NCBI RefSeq assembly: GCF_002929555.1 | Contig: NZ_PJJP01000039.1 | Coordinates: 248,001 to 312,000, forward strand | Direction of reading: 5' to 3' | DNA length: 64,000 bases | Source of the DNA: Cryobacterium sp. N22 | Lineage (GTDB): Bacteria; Actinomycetota; Actinomycetes; Actinomycetales; Microbacteriaceae | Shown: positions 47,382 to 56,034 of the stretch, in pieces | How the letters are laid out: each line of letters opens with the position of its first letter | Position numbering within the stretch: the stretch's first letter is position 1 | Program-made: the position numbers and the translations under genes | The notes under the pieces: generated by a model | Seen by the model: the letters and a program-made list of their open reading frames with translations, nothing else | Told to the model about the DNA's origin: nothing | Databases searched by the model: none

Positions 47382-48644
47382 GTGTTCTCCATCGTGACCT
47401 CAACGCTCCGGCTGGCCGCCTCCAGATGGCCGGTCCTGCTGGCGTTGTATCTGGCCGGATGGCTGGCGCGGTACCTCGTCATCGAGGTCGCCGCCCTGGT
47501 CGGGACCACGGACGCCCTGACCGCGTTCCTCATCATGCCCGTCGCCATCCTCGCCCGGCTGGCGAGCTTCATCGGGATGTTCCTGGTGCTGCGCCCCGGG
47601 ATGCCCGCCTTCGACGATCTCGCCAAGACCGGCGACGACGCCATCGACCGCACCGAGGAGGCGCCGGCCACCGGACGGCCAAGTCTGCAGGACCTGTTCC
47701 TGGCGAGTGTGCTGCCCTTCTTCGCCTTTTACGCCGCCTGGCAGTTCCTTGCGGAGGATACCCTGCAGTACGCGGCCTCGGCACTGGCCAAGATCAACCC
47801 GTTCGACGACACCGACAACTCGGCCGGGGTGCTCAACCTCGAGCTCACCTGGGCCTCTGCGGCGGCGATCGCCGTCGCGTTCACCGGGCGATTCCTGCTC
47901 AAGCGGTACAGCGCCAGGCTGCCGCGATGGACTGCCGTGGTGACCGTGTACCTCGAGGCCGTCTGGGTCTATCTCACCCTGTTCCTGATCAGCAACTACC
48001 GTGACGACTTCGGGTCGTGGGTTGCCAACCGTGCGGCGATGCACTGGATAGCCGACCTGCGCTCCGCCCTGGGAGACGTCTTCGCCCCGATCGGGGTCGT
48101 CTGGGACGGCATCGCCTGGGTGATCGGTGAGGTGGGCGCCCTCGTGCTGCTCCCGGTTGCCTGGCTCGCACTCGCGGGCATCGTCTACGGCCGGGCGCTC
48201 ACCGCGGGCCCACTGCTCATCAGGGTGCCGCAGAACCGTTACTCAGACCGGGTGCGCACCCGTTACGCCCGCGTGCCCAGGGCCGTCTCCCGCCGATTTG
48301 CGGATGTCGGCACCGGCTTCGTGGGCCGCTGGAAGCCGCTCGCGAACGCCCTGACGCTGGTGTGGCGGGCGGGGGTCGTGCCGATGGGCATCTTCGTGCT
48401 CGCCTACACCGTGATCGAAGCCGCCGGGGCGTGGATCGGGTTCGGCGCGACCCGGCTGATCGGCGCCCACGACCTGGAGACGTGGTGGATGAACGTCGAC
48501 GACGGCCTCATCTTCGCCATCGAGGTACTCCTCGAGCCGCTGCGCATCTGCCTCATCGCCGCCGGTTACGACTACTGCCTGCGCCGGCTGGGCGAGCGAC
48601 GCCAGGCGGCCGCCCTCGCAGAACCAGTCCGCGCGAACGCGTAA
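47382..48644 (+). CDS. Hypothetical polytopic membrane protein
   Basis: 420 residues with six or seven membrane helices, among them about 10-35 (PVLLALYLAGWLARYLVI), 45-68, 105-125, 180-205, 245-270, 330-352 and possibly one near 385. No motif or family is recognised. The N-terminus reaches the first helix quickly, so no separate signal peptide is likely. It starts with GTG at 47382, with TACGCT at -13 to -8, close to a leaderless arrangement; an overlapping ATG two bases upstream is in another frame. It is convergent with a three-gene group of exported unknowns. Confidence 0.7.
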   Translation: MFSIVTSTLRLAASRWPVLLALYLAGWLARYLVIEVAALVGTTDALTAFLIMPVAILARLASFIGMFLVLRPGMPAFDDLAKTGDDAIDRTEEAPATGRPSLQDLFLASVLPFFAFYAAWQFLAEDTLQYAASALAKINPFDDTDNSAGVLNLELTWASAAAIAVAFTGRFLLKRYSARLPRWTAVVTVYLEAVWVYLTLFLISNYRDDFGSWVANRAAMHWIADLRSALGDVFAPIGVVWDGIAWVIGEVGALVLLPVAWLALAGIVYGRALTAGPLLIRVPQNRYSDRVRTRYARVPRAVSRRFADVGTGFVGRWKPLANALTLVWRAGVVPMGIFVLAYTVIEAAGAWIGFGATRLIGAHDLETWWMNVDDGLIFAIEVLLEPLRICLIAAGYDYCLRRLGERRQAAALAEPVRANA

Positions 48645-48659
48645 CCCGCCCCTGGCGGG

Positions 48660-49235
48660 TCAGTCCAGGGCGAACCTGCCGTACTCGGGCAGGAAGCCCG
48701 GGACAGCGATGTTGACGGTGAGGGATGAGGACTCCCCCGCCTCGGCGGGCACAACGAACTCCGCCTCGAAGGAATACCGGGTGCTCAGGTCTGAGCTGCA
48801 TGAGGTGAGCAACGGCCCGGCCCCGCCGAGGAGCGCCCCCCGGGAGCCGTTCGACCAGCTCCTCGTCACGGTTCCGCCGCCGGATTCCTCCAGCCGGGCG
48901 GTGCACAGGTCAGGCACGCCATCCGGCCCGGTGCCGGTCGGGTCGACCTCGACCGTGACGGAAATCAGGTCGGTGCCGGCGGGGAGGTCCCGCTCACGCC
49001 CGGCAGCACTATCGGCGCTGACCCTGGCGGTTGACTCGATGCGCCACCGTGCGTTGCCGTACTCGAGTGTCTCGCCGACAGCAGCATTCACCGGTCGGCT
49101 GGGCCACTCCTCGAAATACCGGATCCACTGGTTCGCGAACATGATCCCCACGGTCACCGGTAGCAGCACCAGAACCGCCAGCAGTGCGCGGCCGTTCCGC
49201 CTCAGCCAGCCCACCCGCTTTCCACCGCGACTCAC
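48660..49235 (-). CDS. Hypothetical membrane-anchored protein (third of three related genes)
   Basis: 191 residues from the GTG at 49235, chosen because it makes a GTGA overlap with the upstream stop; a GTG at 49247 is the alternative. One N-terminal helix (ALLAVLVLLPVTVGIMFANQW) is followed by an extracellular beta-rich domain with VGETLEYGNARWRIESTARV and DLISVTVEVDPTG, resembling the DUF4352-like immunoglobulin-type proteins. Its layout matches the two genes upstream (helix, then a domain listing properties of one value type). Function unknown. Confidence 0.65.
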   Translation of the reverse strand: MSRGGKRVGWLRRNGRALLAVLVLLPVTVGIMFANQWIRYFEEWPSRPVNAAVGETLEYGNARWRIESTARVSADSAAGRERDLPAGTDLISVTVEVDPTGTGPDGVPDLCTARLEESGGGTVTRSWSNGSRGALLGGAGPLLTSCSSDLSTRYSFEAEFVVPAEAGESSSLTVNIAVPGFLPEYGRFALD

Positions 49236-49825
49236 CGGGCACCCCACTTAGGGAAGTCGACATCGATGCTCGGTTGCACGTCCAGCGCGGCCAGATCCAC
49301 GGGCATCACGAGCAGGGAGTCGACGCGGGGATCGCCACTCCTGGCGATTTCGAGGGTGGCGTGTTGTGCGGCCGTGGCCGAGACGACATCCGCGGGGAGT
49401 TCGAACATGAGCGGGCCGGTCAGCGGGATACCGGTGGCCAGCCCGCTGGTAGCGAGAGTGCCGGTCCCCGGTCGGGTCGAGGCGCTGAATGCGGTGTCGC
49501 CCACGCGCAGCACGGCCGTTCCGAGCACGCCGCCCTCGTCGTCCACCACGGCCTCGACGCTGAGCTCAACAACGACCCAGACGCCCGGTGTGCTCCCGGC
49601 CCAGCCGTTACCTGCGGTCACCGCCTCCGCGATGGCGACAGAATGCACGGTGGCACGGATGTTGCGCCCACTGGCCGGCTCCGTCAACGTGGCCGGCACG
49701 ATGAACGCCGAGTGCTGCAGCTCCCGCCCCGGCGTTGTGTGCAAGACGACCGACGCAACAGCCAGGATGGCCAGCAACGCCGCCCCGTTCGCGGCGTGCC
49801 GCCAGCGCGATATCCCCGGGGTCAT
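49232..49825 (-). CDS. Hypothetical membrane-anchored protein (second of three related genes)
   Basis: 197 residues. An N-terminal helix (ANGAALLAILAVASVVLHTT, about 12-31) precedes an extracellular beta-rich domain (RATVHSVAIAEAVTAG, VWVVVELSVEAVVDD, LRVGDTAFSAST). The arrangement resembles its two neighbours, though similarity is low by eye. ATG overlaps the upstream stop (ATGA). The three genes form one operon and probably one surface complex; that is inference from order and layout only. Confidence 0.65.
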   Translation of the reverse strand: MTPGISRWRHAANGAALLAILAVASVVLHTTPGRELQHSAFIVPATLTEPASGRNIRATVHSVAIAEAVTAGNGWAGSTPGVWVVVELSVEAVVDDEGGVLGTAVLRVGDTAFSASTRPGTGTLATSGLATGIPLTGPLMFELPADVVSATAAQHATLEIARSGDPRVDSLLVMPVDLAALDVQPSIDVDFPKWGAR

Positions 49826-50514
49826 TCCGACACCCCGGCGCCCACGTCGCCCAGTTTCAGCTCGAGGGTGCCGCTCACTACGGGGTCACCGTACAGTCCG
49901 CCGTAGGTGAGCTCGCCCTCGCTGATGAAAACGCGGTCGAGCAGCTGAACCTCGATCGCGTCGCCCTCCGCCACGGCGTCGCCGGCAACCTGCCAGATGA
50001 AAACCACCTCGACGGGCACGCCGGACTGCGCGACGACCTCGTCGCTGCCGTCGTCGACCACCAGGATGTCGAACGGCGGCTCGGCCCGCGGCAGGCCGGG
50101 CACCCCGCCGACCCGGATCCGGTCGGAGTCGACGGTGTTCAGGCGGATCGGCTCCGTGGTGGTGTTTTCCACCAGTGCGCGCACGACGAGCAGCCGGTCG
50201 CCCTCGGCCGGAACGACGCCCTGCTCAGGGAACGCGTCGATGAGCAGCGCCCGGGTGACGGTGACGGTGAGCTCGGACCCGACGTGGCGTTCACCCTCCG
50301 CGATGACCGGGGCAGCCTGGACCGGAGTGTCGTCGAGCCCGCCGAACAGGGCCGACAGCCCGAGGAGCACGGTCGTCAGGCCGGTGAGGAGCCACCGCGT
50401 CGGCAGCCGGTCGGCGAGCCCGGGGATACGCTCCCGCCATAAGGCGGGCCTGGGCGGCGGGGTCGGCGCAGCGTCTGGAGAATCGGGCGGGCCTGCCGCT
50501 GAATCATCCGGCAC
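49822..50514 (-). CDS. Hypothetical membrane-anchored protein (first of three related genes)
   Basis: 230 residues from the GTG at 50514, chosen for the GAGGGGGA site just upstream; the frame extends further upstream. A Pro/Asp-rich cytoplasmic stretch is followed by a helix (WLLTGLTTVLLGLSALFGGL, about 41-60) and an extracellular DUF4352-like domain (HVGSELTVTVTRALLIDAF, DRLLVVRALVENTTTEPIRL). A minus-strand TACGAT at 50543-50548 is a likely -10, with a short leader. First of a three-gene operon. Confidence 0.65.
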   Translation of the reverse strand: MPDDSAAGPPDSPDAAPTPPPRPALWRERIPGLADRLPTRWLLTGLTTVLLGLSALFGGLDDTPVQAAPVIAEGERHVGSELTVTVTRALLIDAFPEQGVVPAEGDRLLVVRALVENTTTEPIRLNTVDSDRIRVGGVPGLPRAEPPFDILVVDDGSDEVVAQSGVPVEVVFIWQVAGDAVAEGDAIEVQLLDRVFISEGELTYGGLYGDPVVSGTLELKLGDVGAGVSE

Positions 50515-50671
50515 TGAATCCCCCTCGGTTGGCCATGGGGACATCGTAGCGAGCGAAAGGACCGTTGATGCGTCCAGCCCGCTACTCCTCCACAGGCGGC
50601 CGGTTTGAGTACCTTTCCCCACCCGGTTCTGCAAGGGCTGGAATGTCAGTGGTCGGTGAGAATATCGGGGT

Positions 50672-52183
50672 ATGAGCAGCCCCGCAGAGCAGTTCCCGAC
50701 CGACCCGGAGGACCCGGGTCACGACGCCCACGACGCGGCTGCCGACGCCGCCGCCGCCGCCGGTGCCGCAGCGCACGCCCACCGGCGCCGGCGCACCCTG
50801 CAGGATCAGGCTCAGGCCACCCTCGCGCGGAAGGTCGCCAAGGCCAGGAAGGCCCACCGCAAGATCGCGAAGGCGACCGCCGAACGCGCTCGTGCGCTGG
50901 CGGACCTGCAGCGGTGGAGCTCCGACCCGGCCACCGCGAAAGTCCTCAACCCCGACTACACCGCCGAGTCGGCCCGCGGCCCGGTCCGCACCGACGCCGA
51001 CGCGAGCCCTCGGAAGATCGCGGCATGGGAAGACCAGGAAATCGCCCGCCGCACGATCACCACCGAGGTCGCCTGCTCGCTGCGCCTGGCCGATCGCACC
51101 GCGGAGAACCTGATCGGTGAATCCTCGATGTTCGCCGGCCCGATGAAAGCCACCCTCACCGCGATGAGCTCCGGCGACATCAGTTACCGGCACGGGCAGG
51201 TGTTGATGGACCAGCTCAGCTTCATCCCGCTCGAGGAAGCCGCCGAGTTCGAAGCCAAGTTGCTGCCGGAAGCCAAAGACCTCACCGTGGGCAAACTCGC
51301 GGTGAAGGCGAGGCGGATGCGGGAACGCGCGCACCCGGAGACCCTCAGCACACGGGCCACCGCCGCTGTTGCCGAACGTGGGGTCTGGTGGGAGGGCCGG
51401 GCCGATGGCATGGGCACCCTGACCTGGTACGGCACCGCGGTGCAAACCCAGGCCGCGCACGACAGGTTGACCAGCATCGCCCACGCCGCCCAGAAACAGG
51501 AACGGCAAGACCCGTTGATTCCCGAAACAGAGCGGCGCACGATCGGGCAGATCTGCGCCGACGCAATGGCCGACCTGGTCCTGGACGGCGTCACCCCCGC
51601 CGGCACCGGCGGCGGCATCCGCGGCAGCGTGATGGTCACCGTGCCCGTACTCACCGCGATGGGAAAAAGCGAGGCACCCGGTTTCCTGGAAGGGTACGGG
51701 CCGATCCCGGCCGACGTGGCCCGGGAGATCGCCGCCGGCTGCCCCAGCTTCACCCGGCTGCTGGTGCACCCGGAGACCGGGGCGGTGCTCTCGGTCGGTA
51801 AGGAGCAGTACCGGGTCCCGGCCGACACACGCCGGTGGTTGGGGTTACGGGACGGCACCTGCCGCTTCCCGGGCTGCAGCAGACCCGCATCCCGCAGCGA
51901 CATCGACCACACCGTCGCCAGAGAACACGACGGATCGACCGACTACGACAACCTGGCCCACCTCTGCCGCGCCCACCACCGACTCAAACACCAAACTCTC
52001 TGGACCGTCGTCCAAGAGCCCGGTGGGGTGCTCGTCTGGACCTCACCGGCCGGGGAAACCCACCGCACCTATCCGGAAACCACCCTCGGTCCACCACCCA
52101 CCCTGGCCACGACACCCGAACCGCCAGCAGCACCGGGTCGGCCGCGGACAAGCGACCGGCCCGAAGATCCACCGCCCTACTAG
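50672..52183 (+). CDS. DUF222/HNH endonuclease-domain protein
   Basis: 503 residues. A DUF222 domain fills about residues 40-380 (ITTEVACSLRLADRTAENLIGES, MSSGDISYRHGQVLMDQL). A C-terminal HNH motif follows (CRFPGCSRPASRSDIDHTVAREHDGSTDYDNLAHLCRAHH), with the zinc Cys pair and the His-Asn-His arrangement. The family is multi-copy in actinobacterial genomes (including the mycobacterial 13E12 repeats) and its biological role is unknown. The N-terminus is Ala/His/Arg low-complexity. The motif GAATAT at -12 to -7 suggests a leaderless start. Confidence 0.9.
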   Translation: MSSPAEQFPTDPEDPGHDAHDAAADAAAAAGAAAHAHRRRRTLQDQAQATLARKVAKARKAHRKIAKATAERARALADLQRWSSDPATAKVLNPDYTAESARGPVRTDADASPRKIAAWEDQEIARRTITTEVACSLRLADRTAENLIGESSMFAGPMKATLTAMSSGDISYRHGQVLMDQLSFIPLEEAAEFEAKLLPEAKDLTVGKLAVKARRMRERAHPETLSTRATAAVAERGVWWEGRADGMGTLTWYGTAVQTQAAHDRLTSIAHAAQKQERQDPLIPETERRTIGQICADAMADLVLDGVTPAGTGGGIRGSVMVTVPVLTAMGKSEAPGFLEGYGPIPADVAREIAAGCPSFTRLLVHPETGAVLSVGKEQYRVPADTRRWLGLRDGTCRFPGCSRPASRSDIDHTVAREHDGSTDYDNLAHLCRAHHRLKHQTLWTVVQEPGGVLVWTSPAGETHRTYPETTLGPPPTLATTPEPPAAPGRPRTSDRPEDPPPY

Positions 52184-52232
52184 GCGGGCGGGTCGTCTGA
52201 GACCACTCCCCAGCAGGGGCTCGGTTCATCGC

Positions 52233-52266
52233 GTTCGAGCGGGCGCCGCAACGCCCGCGGGCGAAC
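52233..52266. terminator. Hairpin between the convergent HNH and SipW-Ig genes
   Basis: GCGGGCG/CGCCCGC (seven base pairs) with an outer GTTCG/CGAAC pair. It lies between two converging genes, 49 bases after the HNH stop and 16 after the SipW-Ig stop, and may end both transcripts. No T-run is present. Confidence 0.5.
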
Positions 52267-52281
52267 TCCGAGATTCAACGA

Positions 52282-55200
52282 TTACGGAGCGATCGTGACA
52301 CCGGGGCTGACCCCCGCCGCGAGGGTCCCCGACGTCGCGGTGAGCGTGTAGCTCCCCGCCCGATTCACCCGGCAGCCGGCGAACGTCGCCACACCGGACA
52401 CCGCCGCACGAGGGTTGCTGGTACACGTGAGAGTGGCCCCTGCCGGGGTCGTGAGTTTGACGGTGACCGCGGCCGAACTCGCAACAACGTTTCCGCTGGC
52501 ATCATGGATCGCCACACTCGGCTGGGTGCCCCAAACCTGGTTCACCGACCCACCGGACCCAGACGCAACGAAGACCAGCTTGCTCGCGGCACCGGGGGTG
52601 ACCGTGAAGGCGGGACTCACGGTAGTCAGCGTGCCGGCGGTTGCGGTGAGCGTGTAGGTACCGGCCTTGTCGATGCTGCATCCCGAGAAGATGAATCCCC
52701 AACCGAAGTACGACGGCGCGGGATTTGTCGTGCAAGCCAGTGTTGCGCCGGCAGCGTTGGTCAGGGCAAGGGTGGCTTGCCCGGTCGCGGTGACAGCGTT
52801 GCCGCCTGTGTCTTGCAGGGTCACTGCCGGCGTGTTTCCGAAAGTGGTCGCCGAGGTTGTCGACCCTGGTGAAGAGACGAAGACCAGCCGGGCAGCGGGC
52901 CCGGTGGCGACCGTGAGGCTTGCGCTCGTGGCGGCGGTGAGATTGCCGGACACCGCCCGCAGCGTGTAGCTGCCGGCCCGGTCGACGGCGCAGCCGGCGA
53001 ATGCGGCCGCCCCCGACAGCGGCGAGACCGGGTTCGTCGCGCAGGTCAGTGTGGCTCCGTTTGCGGTGGTCAGGCTCAGGGTCACCGGCGAGGTGCCGGT
53101 CGCGATGTTGCCGCCGGCGTCCTGCACCACGACCGTGGGTTGGCCGGAAAAGGCCAAACCGCCGGTCGACCCACCGGGGTTGACGCTGAAAGCCAGTTTC
53201 GCTGCAGGACCCGGGGTCACCGTGTAGCTGCCGCTGACCGCCGGGGTCAGGACGCCGGCTGTGGCGGTCAGCGTATAGCTGCCCGCCTTGTCGATCCTGC
53301 AGCCGGAGAACGCCGCAACACCGGACGATGCGGCCTTGGGGTTTGCTGTGCAGTACAGCGTGGCCCCGGCAGCGGTCGTGAGCTTCAGGGCCACGGCGGC
53401 GGTGCTCGCGACGGTGTTGCCGCCGGCGTCCTGGATCGCGACCGCGGGTTGGCTGTCGAAGGTGGTGTTGTACCGCGTCGTGGTCGGTGCCGACGTGAAA
53501 CCCAGTTTCGTGGCGGGTCCGACGGCGATGGTGAAGCTCGCGCTCACGGCCGCCGTGAGCGTTCCCGAGCTGGCGGTCAGGGTATAGGTGCCCGCCCGCC
53601 CGATGGAGCAGCCGGCAAATGTGACGGTTCCGGTGCCCGTGGCCGGGTTCGCGCTGCAGGCGAGGGTTGCCCCCGCCGCTGTGGTGATCGCGAGGGTGAC
53701 CGGCGCGGTGGTGGCGACGGCGTTGCCACCCGCGTCCCGGACGGCGACCACCGGCTGGGTGCCAAAGGCTATCCCGCCGGTTGAGCCGGAGGGGCTGGTG
53801 GTGAAGACGAGGCGAGCGGCGGGACCGGCGCTGATCGCGACGGATCCGCTCACGGCCGCGGTCAACCCGGCCGCGGTCGCGGTCAGGGAGTAGCTCCCGG
53901 GCTTGGTGATCTTGCAGCCGGCGAAGGTCGCGGTCCCGGCCACGGCGGCTCTCGGGTTGGCCGTGCAGCTGAGACTGGCCCCCGCAGCGCTGGTCAGGCC
54001 CAGGGTGACGGCCGCTGTGCTGCTGACCGTGTTCCCGCCGGCATCCTGGATCGCCAGCACCGGCTGGACGGCAAAGGCTGTGTCCACCGATGTGGGGCCC
54101 GGTTGGGCCGTGAAGACCAGCTTCGAGGCCGGGCCTGTCGTGATGGTGAACGTGGCACTGAGAGCGGCGGGAAGTGCGCCGGAACGGGCGGTCAGCGTGT
54201 ACGTTCCGGCCCGGTCGATGCGGCAGCCGGCGAATGACGCGCGGCCGGAGACGGCGGCTACCGGATTGGCCGCGCAGGCCAGGGTCGCCCCAGCCGGATT
54301 GGTCAGGGTCAGGGCCACGCTGGCGGTGCTCGACGTGGTTTCCCCTTCGGCGTTCTGGATGGCCACGACGGGTTGACGGGACCAGGCGACGCCGCCGGTT
54401 GAGCCGGAGGGGGTGGTCGTGAAGGCCAGTTGGGTTGCGGGGCCGGCGGTCTCCCAAGAGCTGCCGGCCATGGTTGTGGTGGCGCTGAAGGCGGCGGTCA
54501 CCTCGGTGGGCGGTGCCGCCACCAGTGTGACGGCGATCAGTGTCGCAACGACCCCCGCGGCGACCAGTTCGGCCGGCGGAACCCGCGGGCCCCTCCCCTG
54601 ACCAGACGGTCGGAAGTGACGTCCACGGGGCCGGCGCGACCGCGGGTTCGCGGCGCCGTCCAGCGCGACGATGACGACGGCCGCGGCGGTTATGGTCAGC
54701 CACAGCACAAGCGGAGTGATGGCCGTCGTGGTCAGCCAGAAGGCGGGCAGCCCGATCCAGGGGATCAGGAGCTGGGCTTGGCTGATGATGTCGCCCCGGT
54801 CCAGGGGGCCGCTGTCCACGCTCTGGTTGGCGTCACCCGCTGTGATGAGCGACCCGTCTTCGTTGGCCCCGATCACCCGGTGCAGCATGGTGCCGGCCGT
54901 GGCAGACCCGGCCGGGGCGGGGAAGCTTACGACGCGCCCGAGGGGCGGCGGAGTGTCGGCCTCCATGGGCTCGGAGAGCACGATGTCGCCGGCACTGATC
55001 AGCGGTTCCATGGACCCGCTCTGCACGATCGAACCCGTGAGGCCGGTGAGCATCGGCAGCGTGGCGCAGGCGCCCAGGGCAAGCATCAACACCAGGTAGG
55101 CCCTCGACAGGGTGGCGATCGTCAGGAATCCCCAGCCCCCGCGCACGGCGCGGGGCTGGCGACCGACGGTGCTGTCGGTGGATCCACTGTCGAGGGACAC
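52282..55200 (-). CDS. SipW-type signal peptidase I fused to seven Ig-like repeats
   Basis: 972 residues. Residues 1-180 form a signal peptidase of the SipW/archaeal class: membrane helix (about 32-55), catalytic Ser63 in SGSMEPLISAGDIV, His107 in MLHRVIG (His instead of the bacterial Lys) and GDAN (122-125). A second helix (about 152-180) follows, then an Arg-rich loop and a third hydrophobic segment (212-230). After it comes AAFSATTTMAGSSWETAG (236-253), like the N-terminus of the TasA-like neighbour. Seven repeats of about 102 residues (254-972), each with a Cys pair, form the rest. The passenger should be extracellular. GTG start; ribosome site weak. Confidence 0.85.
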   Translation of the reverse strand: MSLDSGSTDSTVGRQPRAVRGGWGFLTIATLSRAYLVLMLALGACATLPMLTGLTGSIVQSGSMEPLISAGDIVLSEPMEADTPPPLGRVVSFPAPAGSATAGTMLHRVIGANEDGSLITAGDANQSVDSGPLDRGDIISQAQLLIPWIGLPAFWLTTTAITPLVLWLTITAAAVVIVALDGAANPRSRRPRGRHFRPSGQGRGPRVPPAELVAAGVVATLIAVTLVAAPPTEVTAAFSATTTMAGSSWETAGPATQLAFTTTPSGSTGGVAWSRQPVVAIQNAEGETTSSTASVALTLTNPAGATLACAANPVAAVSGRASFAGCRIDRAGTYTLTARSGALPAALSATFTITTGPASKLVFTAQPGPTSVDTAFAVQPVLAIQDAGGNTVSSTAAVTLGLTSAAGASLSCTANPRAAVAGTATFAGCKITKPGSYSLTATAAGLTAAVSGSVAISAGPAARLVFTTSPSGSTGGIAFGTQPVVAVRDAGGNAVATTAPVTLAITTAAGATLACSANPATGTGTVTFAGCSIGRAGTYTLTASSGTLTAAVSASFTIAVGPATKLGFTSAPTTTRYNTTFDSQPAVAIQDAGGNTVASTAAVALKLTTAAGATLYCTANPKAASSGVAAFSGCRIDKAGSYTLTATAGVLTPAVSGSYTVTPGPAAKLAFSVNPGGSTGGLAFSGQPTVVVQDAGGNIATGTSPVTLSLTTANGATLTCATNPVSPLSGAAAFAGCAVDRAGSYTLRAVSGNLTAATSASLTVATGPAARLVFVSSPGSTTSATTFGNTPAVTLQDTGGNAVTATGQATLALTNAAGATLACTTNPAPSYFGWGFIFSGCSIDKAGTYTLTATAGTLTTVSPAFTVTPGAASKLVFVASGSGGSVNQVWGTQPSVAIHDASGNVVASSAAVTVKLTTPAGATLTCTSNPRAAVSGVATFAGCRVNRAGSYTLTATSGTLAAGVSPGVTIAP
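52285..54441 (-). repeat. Seven tandem repeats of about 307 bases coding Ig-like domains
   Basis: Each unit codes for [KRQ]L.F...P, then PVVAIQDAGGNTV, V.L.LT.AAGATL.C.ANP, G.A.F.GC.I and AG.YTLTA. The unit starts are marked by the repeated ATQLAF, ASKLVF, AARLVF, ATKLGF, AAKLAF, AARLVF and ASKLVF. The two Cys of each unit probably form one disulfide. High similarity at DNA level makes unit gain or loss by recombination likely. Confidence 0.85.
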
Positions 55201-55245
55201 TGCTACCTGATCTGTCGGGGCGCTACCTGGTGGTGGATGGCCGAA

Positions 55246-55869
55246 CTAGTTGCTGTTCTGCAGCTCCCAGACGAGGTCGATGCTGGTGGAGGCGCCCTGC
55301 AACGCGTCGACCTGCAGCTGGGTCAATCCGGTCGCATCGAAGGTCCAGGTTCCCTTGTAGGTCTTGGACTCCCCGCTGGCGTTTCCTGTGGTCGTCCACG
55401 CGCTACCACCGGTGGCGTAGTCGCTATTGACCGTGGACAGTGTGGCCAACGACGCTGCCGGCAGGACCGGGACCGCCGGGTCGATGACGAAACCCGTGCA
55501 GTCGGCGAAGCTCCCGCCGGTGCCCTGTTCGATCTTCAGCTTGATGTATTTCTCCAGTCCCTGCGCCGAGGGCGACAGGTTCTGCACATAGGCCTTGACT
55601 ACCCCGGCGACGGACGACGATGCCGTAACGACGAGGCACTTCTCGCCGGTGTCGCCAGGCGTGACGTTGGTGACCTGGAAACCGGCGGTGCCGTTGTCGT
55701 CGTCCGTGAGGGCCACGCTCCCGGTGCTCCAGCTATTTCCGGGGTTTCGGGTCGAGGATGAGAACGCGGCGTTCGACGCCTGGAACACCATCGCGCCGGC
55801 GAGCAGGATGGCGGCCGGGCCAACACCAACGGTCACAATGCGCCGGGCGAGGGTACTGGGTTTACGCAT
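55246..55869 (-). CDS. TasA/CalY-like exported protein with SipW-cognate signal peptide
   Basis: 207 residues. The signal peptide (residues 10-34, VGPAAILLAGAMVFQASNA) is followed by AAFSSSTRNPGNSWSTGSVALTDDD, with the SipW-cognate pattern AFS...NSWSTG..AL.DD known from TasA/CalY-type proteins. The mature part is beta-rich with two Cys and ends in DLVWELQNSN. TasA-like proteins build extracellular fibres. The start at 55869 follows AAGGA. It is 45 bases upstream of, and co-directional with, the SipW-Ig gene, so the two form an operon in which the peptidase very probably processes this protein. Confidence 0.82.
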   Translation of the reverse strand: MRKPSTLARRIVTVGVGPAAILLAGAMVFQASNAAFSSSTRNPGNSWSTGSVALTDDDNGTAGFQVTNVTPGDTGEKCLVVTASSSVAGVVKAYVQNLSPSAQGLEKYIKLKIEQGTGGSFADCTGFVIDPAVPVLPAASLATLSTVNSDYATGGSAWTTTGNASGESKTYKGTWTFDATGLTQLQVDALQGASTSIDLVWELQNSN

Positions 55870-56034
55870 GACGGAATCCTTCGGTTTAGGGCAGGCCGGG
55901 GTCCAGAATGAAGGCCGCAGACTGCGACCCAATCGAAACCCTGGGTTGACCTAGTCAGGAAGGAAATTCCCCGGTAGACCCAAAAAAATCGGTTGCCCCT
56001 TGGCTCAAGTTAGCGGTCTGGAACCACCCGGCAC

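Noticed and set aside
50672..52183. HNH protein as a homing endonuclease or mobile element
   Set aside because: DUF222/HNH proteins are dispersed chromosomal families in Actinobacteria; I see no intron, intein, terminal repeats or target duplication.
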